Below are positions 58,761 to 64,000 of a stretch of DNA of 64,000 nt, in pieces (within the stretch, counting starts at the first letter, position 1; each line of letters starts with the position of its first letter). The notes beneath the pieces are model-generated. The model was not told the origin of the DNA. It made no database searches and saw only the letters and a list, made by a program, of their open reading frames with translations. Source of the stretch: Cyprinodon diabolis (taxonomy: Eukaryota > Chordata > Actinopteri > Cyprinodontiformes > Cyprinodontidae); the NCBI GenBank assembly GCA_030533445.1, contig CM060070.1:21828001-21892000 (forward strand). Direction: 5' to 3'. The translations under genes and the position numbers were made by a program.

Positions 58761-59581
58761 AATGCATAGCCTCATTAACTCTCAAAGTAATCATTATTGT
58801 TATTACCAAGTTTAAAATGTGACTCTTCCAAAAAAGTGTGTATCCTAAATTATTGCTTAAGATTAGATATAAAATCAATCATAGAACCTGTAACCACCTG
58901 GTATAATAAATACCTTTAAGATAAATATCAGTGAGATGAAGTTCTCATGAGGTAATGGTTATTGATCAGTAAAAGGGACAGGTATAAAATGACCCAGCCA
59001 AAGGTTGATATGCACCAGAAATTCAAACAACAGGCAGGGTATTTTCTGTTTAAACTGATTGAATTATTGCTGAAGCTGTCATGTTGAGCAATCATTTGCC
59101 TGCTTCCCCTCACTGTATATAGTAGAGTAAGTAAAACTTGTTCAACTCACATTGGAAGAGATTTAGTAAATAATGACTTATCTTGTGAGGAGAAACAATA
59201 ATGTTTAAGTTGTATTAGTTATATTACATTTAATTATTTGTTGATTACAGGTGATGTTAGGCGTAAAAGGACATATTTAAGTTATTGTCTGTTGTTTACA
59301 AATGCTTCAGACTTTGTTTAAATTGTTTGCCAACCATGTTAAAGTAAAAAAACTGAAAATATATTGTTATCTACTCCTTGTGGTCTAATATGGTAATTAT
59401 GCTGATTTTTAAGCCCATCTGCTCCAGGACAAGATCAAATCCAACTGCTGAACAAAGTGTTCCGTCAAGTGAAGTCTAAAAGCAAAGCTTCTAAAATACG
59501 ATTTTGAAGCTTTGCCTTAGGTTGTTTTTCCATTCTTTTACTCAGAAAATTGTGTGAAAACTGAGAAAATTGACTACAGTA
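58761..59581. other. Stretch without recognised gene
   Basis: AT-rich, nothing supported. Confidence 0.45.
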
Positions 59582-59872
59582 CACTGCAAAAATGATCTCA
59601 AAATGAGTAAAAATGTCTTAAATTAAGGGTATTTACCCTTAATTTGAGCAGGTAAACAAAATGATTTGCCAATGGAATTAGTATTTTTACTCTTAAAATA
59701 AGGTATCTAGATAAAACGCACTTGAAATAAGACAATGCAATTGTTTTTTCTTATTTTAAGTGTAAATTGTCTTGTTCCATTGGCAAAGTGTCTCACTTAA
59801 ATCCTTAATTCAAGAAAAAATGCACTTATTTTAAGAAGAAATTACTTATTCAGATTTCATTTTTTTGCAGTG
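59582..59872. mobile_element. MITE with CACTGCAAAAA ends
   Basis: Starts CACTGCAAAAATGA and ends TCATTTTTTTGCAGTG, near-perfect inverted repeats. A TA dinucleotide flanks both ends, compatible with a Tc1/mariner-type target duplication. Internal AT-rich arms are also partly inverted (CTTAAAATAAG-like against CTTATTTTAAG). Confidence 0.8.
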
Positions 59873-61469
59873 TAGTCGCTGCTATGTTGGTCATAATGCC
59901 TAATGTCTGTTGCAGTTTTAGTTCTCGTCTCACAACACTGCGGTGTGAAAACCGTAAAAGCAGAAAATTGGTCCTTTTATTTTCAGAAAATATAATAAAG
60001 TTTCGTTATATCTCAAAATGATGTGTTTTGTGAAAATAAGTCATGTTGCCTTGAGAATCAAATAAAGGTTTAGCGAGTGAGTTCCCTATGCAAATCTATC
60101 ATGTCCATTGATCTCTTCCAAGAAGATCTTGTTACAATCAAGTTACTTAAAACTATCTTCAGTTTACTGTGATGTAAATTTCTGAGGATATCTCTTTCTG
60201 GGAGCTCATAAACCAGTTTATAGTTATACTTGGCACATACTGTTCCATTAAACCTTTTTTTCACACCTTCTCTTTCTTGGCTTTCCAAAAACTAAGCACA
60301 CATACCCCAGTTAGGTATTTTGCTGCCATATCAATCTACATTACTGATCAGCAAATGTATTTAACCATTTATTTTCAAAGCTCTGCAAAAACTTTAAAAC
60401 AATTAAGAAATAATGACTTAAATTTGAATTTTTTTGTCGCAGAGCTTATCTTCCCCCCTAAACAGGAGGATGTCCTATAATATATTACATTTTCCATAAT
60501 AAAGATAATCTATAATAGATAGATAATGTGACTCATGTCCTGTCATCTCTGGACTGGTTAACCTTACGCATCAGCAAGAATATCAAAATAACTTGTTTTC
60601 AATTCCTATAGTTGAGTGTTTTAAGCCGAACCATATTTGCCTCAGTTTTGTTAAACAACTACTGTGCCCACTGTGGCTTCAGCTGAATAATAAGCCTATA
60701 AATTTAAAGAGCTGTTTTTGATATATAAATCTTAGAGTCATTTTTCCATAATTTTTTTCTTTTTTTTTTAAATAAATAACTTAATGGCCGAAGGACAGCC
60801 TTTGGGGCCATACTGCAGTGTGTGCTTTGGAACCTCACAGGTGTCCTTGGTCTTTTAACAGAAAACGGGTTGCATTTTTGAAAAAAAAAAAAAAAAAAAA
60901 TTCTCCTGAACAGGAAGGCGTTAAAGAGGAAAAAAGAGTAGGATGAATTCAGCTCAATTACTTCTTCAAAAACCCTATAAACAGGATTTATACCCACTAA
61001 AAAAAATTTGTTGAAAAGACATTGAAAAGATGAAATGATTTCCCTCCAGAGAACATGTGCATTTGGTTTACAAAGTGCAAGGTGAAAAGCCGTAATTCTC
61101 AGATCGTTTAAAAGACGAAAACTTTTCAATGTCTATTATTGGACTAAAGTGGGACAAAATCAGACCGACCAAATACAGATCAATTTTCAAAAACTATTTC
61201 AGCCCAATTTTCAACAACTTTCTCTGGACTAAATCAAGATTATGATGGACCGACCAGATTTTGCATAAAAACGATCATCTAAATGACGTTTAGTGCTTGG
61301 GGGATAAAAAACACCCCACCTTAAAAAATAATATGCACTCTCAACAAACAGGTTTATCCACAGAAACTGCTTCAGCAGTGGCTATATTTTTTCTCAGTGT
61401 CCCATTGGTGTAGGTCATAAATGTGTGGTTCAAATGAATGAAACCTATGTGTGAACATGTTAGACTAAG
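59873..61469. other. Stretch without recognised gene
   Basis: Chance ORFs only. A long A-run is at 60881-60900. Confidence 0.45.
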
Positions 61470-61935
61470 ACTCAACTTTATTTATCCCTTGGGATTACTC
61501 GTTTAGGGAAATTCTGGTTCCAGGAGTTTATATAGACTACAAAGGGCAGAGTTAAAGGAAGATCTCATTAAAGACACAGTATAGTACTAAAAGGCACTAT
61601 AAAAAAGTTGTGATGTCCTGAATAAGTTTCTTTTGGATATAAAAATATCTGCACATTAGAGAGCTAAGGAAAGACTACACAGTAGTTGAATTGGATTATT
61701 GCTCTTGCACTGCAGAGATGTACTTACCTTATAAATAAGTAAAAAAGCGCAAAATGTTTTTGCACAAAATGTTAGACATGGAATGCCTTAAGTCTCATCA
61801 GGAAGTACATCCTTCTCTGTGTCTTCCTGTGGAGGTGGGGGGTGTGTGTTGACCGGTCCAGTTTATTGTCCAGCCACACCCCAAGGTATTTGTATGAATC
61901 CACAGCCTCCACCTCAGCCCCCTCCAGTAGTACTT
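61470..61935 (-). pseudogene. LINE 3' remnant (RT C-terminal region), minus strand
   Basis: Minus-strand translation of about 61930-61790 reads EVEAVDSYKYLGVWLDNKLD followed by THTPHLHRKTQRRMYFLMRL, the usual end of the RT of fish L2/Rex1-type LINEs. The 3' tail (plus 61472-61510, 'caactttatttatcccttgg') is typical of these elements. It is 5'-truncated and lacks a full ORF. Confidence 0.7.
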
Positions 61936-64000
61936 AGGCCCAGTCACATTTCTCTCACTTGGTTCTGAGAACACTCCACCGAGTTCCCTTCACAGTAAAG
62001 TACACTCATTGAGGGAAGTGCAAGTGAAGATTTTCTCTCTAAGAAATGGGACACCACTATCGGTAAAATTACATCCCAGCCCAGTAGATGGCGGTAATAA
62101 ATAGCCTGTACCCTTCATTGATGTGTTCGCCTCGTCATGCATAAACACAACCTGAGTTGCATGGAAACTCTGCCATACTCATAACTTTTCACCAATCACA
62201 TGCATAATATTGAACAACAAATGTATAACAAAACGTAAGAAGTCCATTTATGAGCCAGCATGAATAAGGTATCACAACCGTCTCTAAATTAATAGACTAT
62301 AATGGTAATATAATTAGCTATGACAACTTTTTGATGAAATATCAGTTTTCAATAAGATACAAGGAATACAAATCCATTATACAGTGCATCCCCACTGGAC
62401 TCTAACAATTATTAAAATCATCACAATGTACTCCAACATTTACCACCAAATTGATTTTCAATTGACTGCATTTTCTTGGCACTAAATGCAATAACAAAAA
62501 CATACGCAACACATTTTAACAATCTAAATGCCTTCAACCAAGGGGAGTTCCACTGGAACTCCATTTTTAAAATCATGGTCACTACCTCATCAATATCCCA
62601 TTGACAATAAAATCTATAAAATTATTTCAAAATCCTTTTAAACATCTATCCTACAAATAATGAGCTAAATATCTTGAAATAAATCAAAATTGTTCCCTCT
62701 GCAATATTGAACCTGAAATAACCCCTCACCTATTCTTCCTATGTCCTGTAACCAAATCCTTCATAAAAAGCAATAGAGCAGTACTTATCTCAAAAATTTA
62801 ACTCTAGTATAACCCTCTCAGGCATTAGCATTATCACTTTTTTACAGACCCAAACAAGGAAATGGTCAAACTAATTAATCTATTATGTATTTTGGAAATT
62901 TTGGGAAATTTTGCATTCATAGAAGTATATTCAATAAAATGAAACCCTCTTTAATCGCATTAGATACTGAAATAAAGAAATACATCCAATCTGTATCATA
63001 TCAACAATAAGCAAGCTAACTGCATAGTTAACACATACCGGAAAAGCACTCACAACTTTATTCGCCCTCAAATGCACTTATCATTATTGTTTTTGCAAAT
63101 CTACTGCCTTTTTTTACTATGTACTTGAAATTACAGTAATATGATTGTCTATTCTTCTATAAATATTGTAAAGATCATTTCCTGTATATTTTCCTGTATA
63201 AATTTCCTGTATATTTCCTCCCATGCTATTTTGCCCTTATTAAACCGTTTACCATATGTTGAATCATTTATTAAGACAATAGCTTGCATTCATGTTCTAG
63301 AATTCTTTTTTCTTTTTTTTGTCAAGTAGATTGGCCCAGGAACTACAGATATTTTAGTCATAAACCTGAAAAATCATGCCTTATGACAGTTACCGTGTGT
63401 GCGCGCTGTGCAGTAAAAAAGCGCTTCATGATAGAAATGGTAATAACGTGACTTTGTTAAAAGCTCATGCATTATCATACCACGGTGAAGTTGATTAGAA
63501 GCCCGACACCAGACACTCAAGCCCCACACAGCCAGTGGGATCCAGCCCAGGGCTGATCCGACCAAGGTGCCCAGTGCCTCTATCAGCAGCGGAGAGACGC
63601 TGGCGGAAATCGGTGTCCCTCAATCTGATCAACCGTGAGCTAGATCCCTCTGACCCCCGAACATCCAACCGCCAACCAACTCCACCACGGTCCTAATCAT
63701 CTCATTTTACGTTTAAAAAAAACTCTCAGCAGATTTGTGCATTACAAAAAATAGTGATTTTAAACACAACAGTAAGGAATTCATTTGTATCTACATCTAA
63801 GATATCCCAACCTTTTTTAAAATGCATAGTTAATTGTAAAAATATACTTACTTTTGTGCAGTTCTTATCAACAACCGGACGGCATTTTTACTTTCACTGG
63901 ATGAGTTCTGGGAAGCCACTCCTTTCTGAAGTCTGCTCCTGACCTCACTCAGTCTGCAGGGATCATTTTAAAGGTTGAAGGGCACTTCCCCCTAGCTCTT
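61936..64000. other. Stretch without recognised gene
   Basis: A CTCF-like site CCAGTAGATGGCGG is at 62081-62094. A GC-richer island lies at 63480-63690; its minus strand includes a hydrophobic 62-codon frame, not recognised. The rest is AT-rich. Confidence 0.4.

Noticed and set aside
60704..61129. 141-codon minus-strand frame
   Set aside because: It runs through poly(A)/poly(T) (FFFFFF) and has no domain pattern.
1..64000. CRISPR arrays, tRNA or rRNA genes
   Set aside because: No regularly spaced repeats, cloverleaf box A/B pairs or rRNA-like segments were seen; a eukaryotic window is also the wrong context for CRISPR.

Overview
This window looks like teleost fish nuclear DNA. It is AT-rich and intron/desert-like, and packed with fish-type interspersed repeats: hAT elements with 8-bp target duplications, Gypsy-type solo LTRs, L2/Rex1-like LINE remains and (ATCC)n, (TA)n and (CA)n runs. 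I see no convincing host protein-coding gene. The only long, well-formed coding capacity is one endogenous retrovirus (ERV) at about 5.8-19.75 kb. The species is not decided by the sequence.

Region 1 (1-5.6 kb): a common fish repeat split by a 1.33-kb hAT element with perfect 8-bp target duplications, then decayed L2/Rex1-like LINE coding remains. Region 2 (5.6-20.25 kb): a nested structure. A Gypsy-like LTR (TGTCA...TGACA, with a 115-bp tandem repeat) is split by a nearly full-length ERV. The ERV has paired LTRs that differ at about 16 positions by eye (about 1.7%) plus a 69-bp indel. It has an 18-nt primer binding site for tRNA-Arg, a 1.35-kb leader with an array of covarying hairpins, gag, pro-pol, a gamma-type env (CXXC in SU, furin site, CX6CC in TM), one or two accessory ORFs after env, a polypurine tract and the 3' LTR. 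The Gag, RT and integrase motifs place it in the gamma/epsilon-like group of fish retroviruses. gag and pol share a frame across a single amber codon, as expected for readthrough. gag, pol and env each carry one to three frameshifts or stops, so this copy is defective.

The most notable point is an extra domain of roughly 170 residues in Pol between protease and reverse transcriptase. It carries two H-x-T motifs (HCT and HVT) 64 residues apart, the signature of the 2H phosphoesterase superfamily. I know of no described retrovirus with such a domain there. The next most notable points are the leader hairpin array, whose stems covary while the 5-nt loop stays A-GNRA, and an unrecognised accessory reading frame behind strong splice signals.

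Region 3 (20.25-64 kb): gene-poor DNA with three further hAT-like elements or MITEs (28.5, 33.2 and 49.3 kb), a CACTGCAAAAA-type MITE with TA ends (59.6 kb), two solo LTRs (36.8 and 57.1 kb), an LTR fragment (32.5 kb), several dispersed fish repeats, a minus-strand LINE RT remnant (61.5-61.9 kb), and long stretches with nothing recognisable. A few of those stretches look coding-like but decayed, or like possible conserved noncoding DNA; these are guesses.
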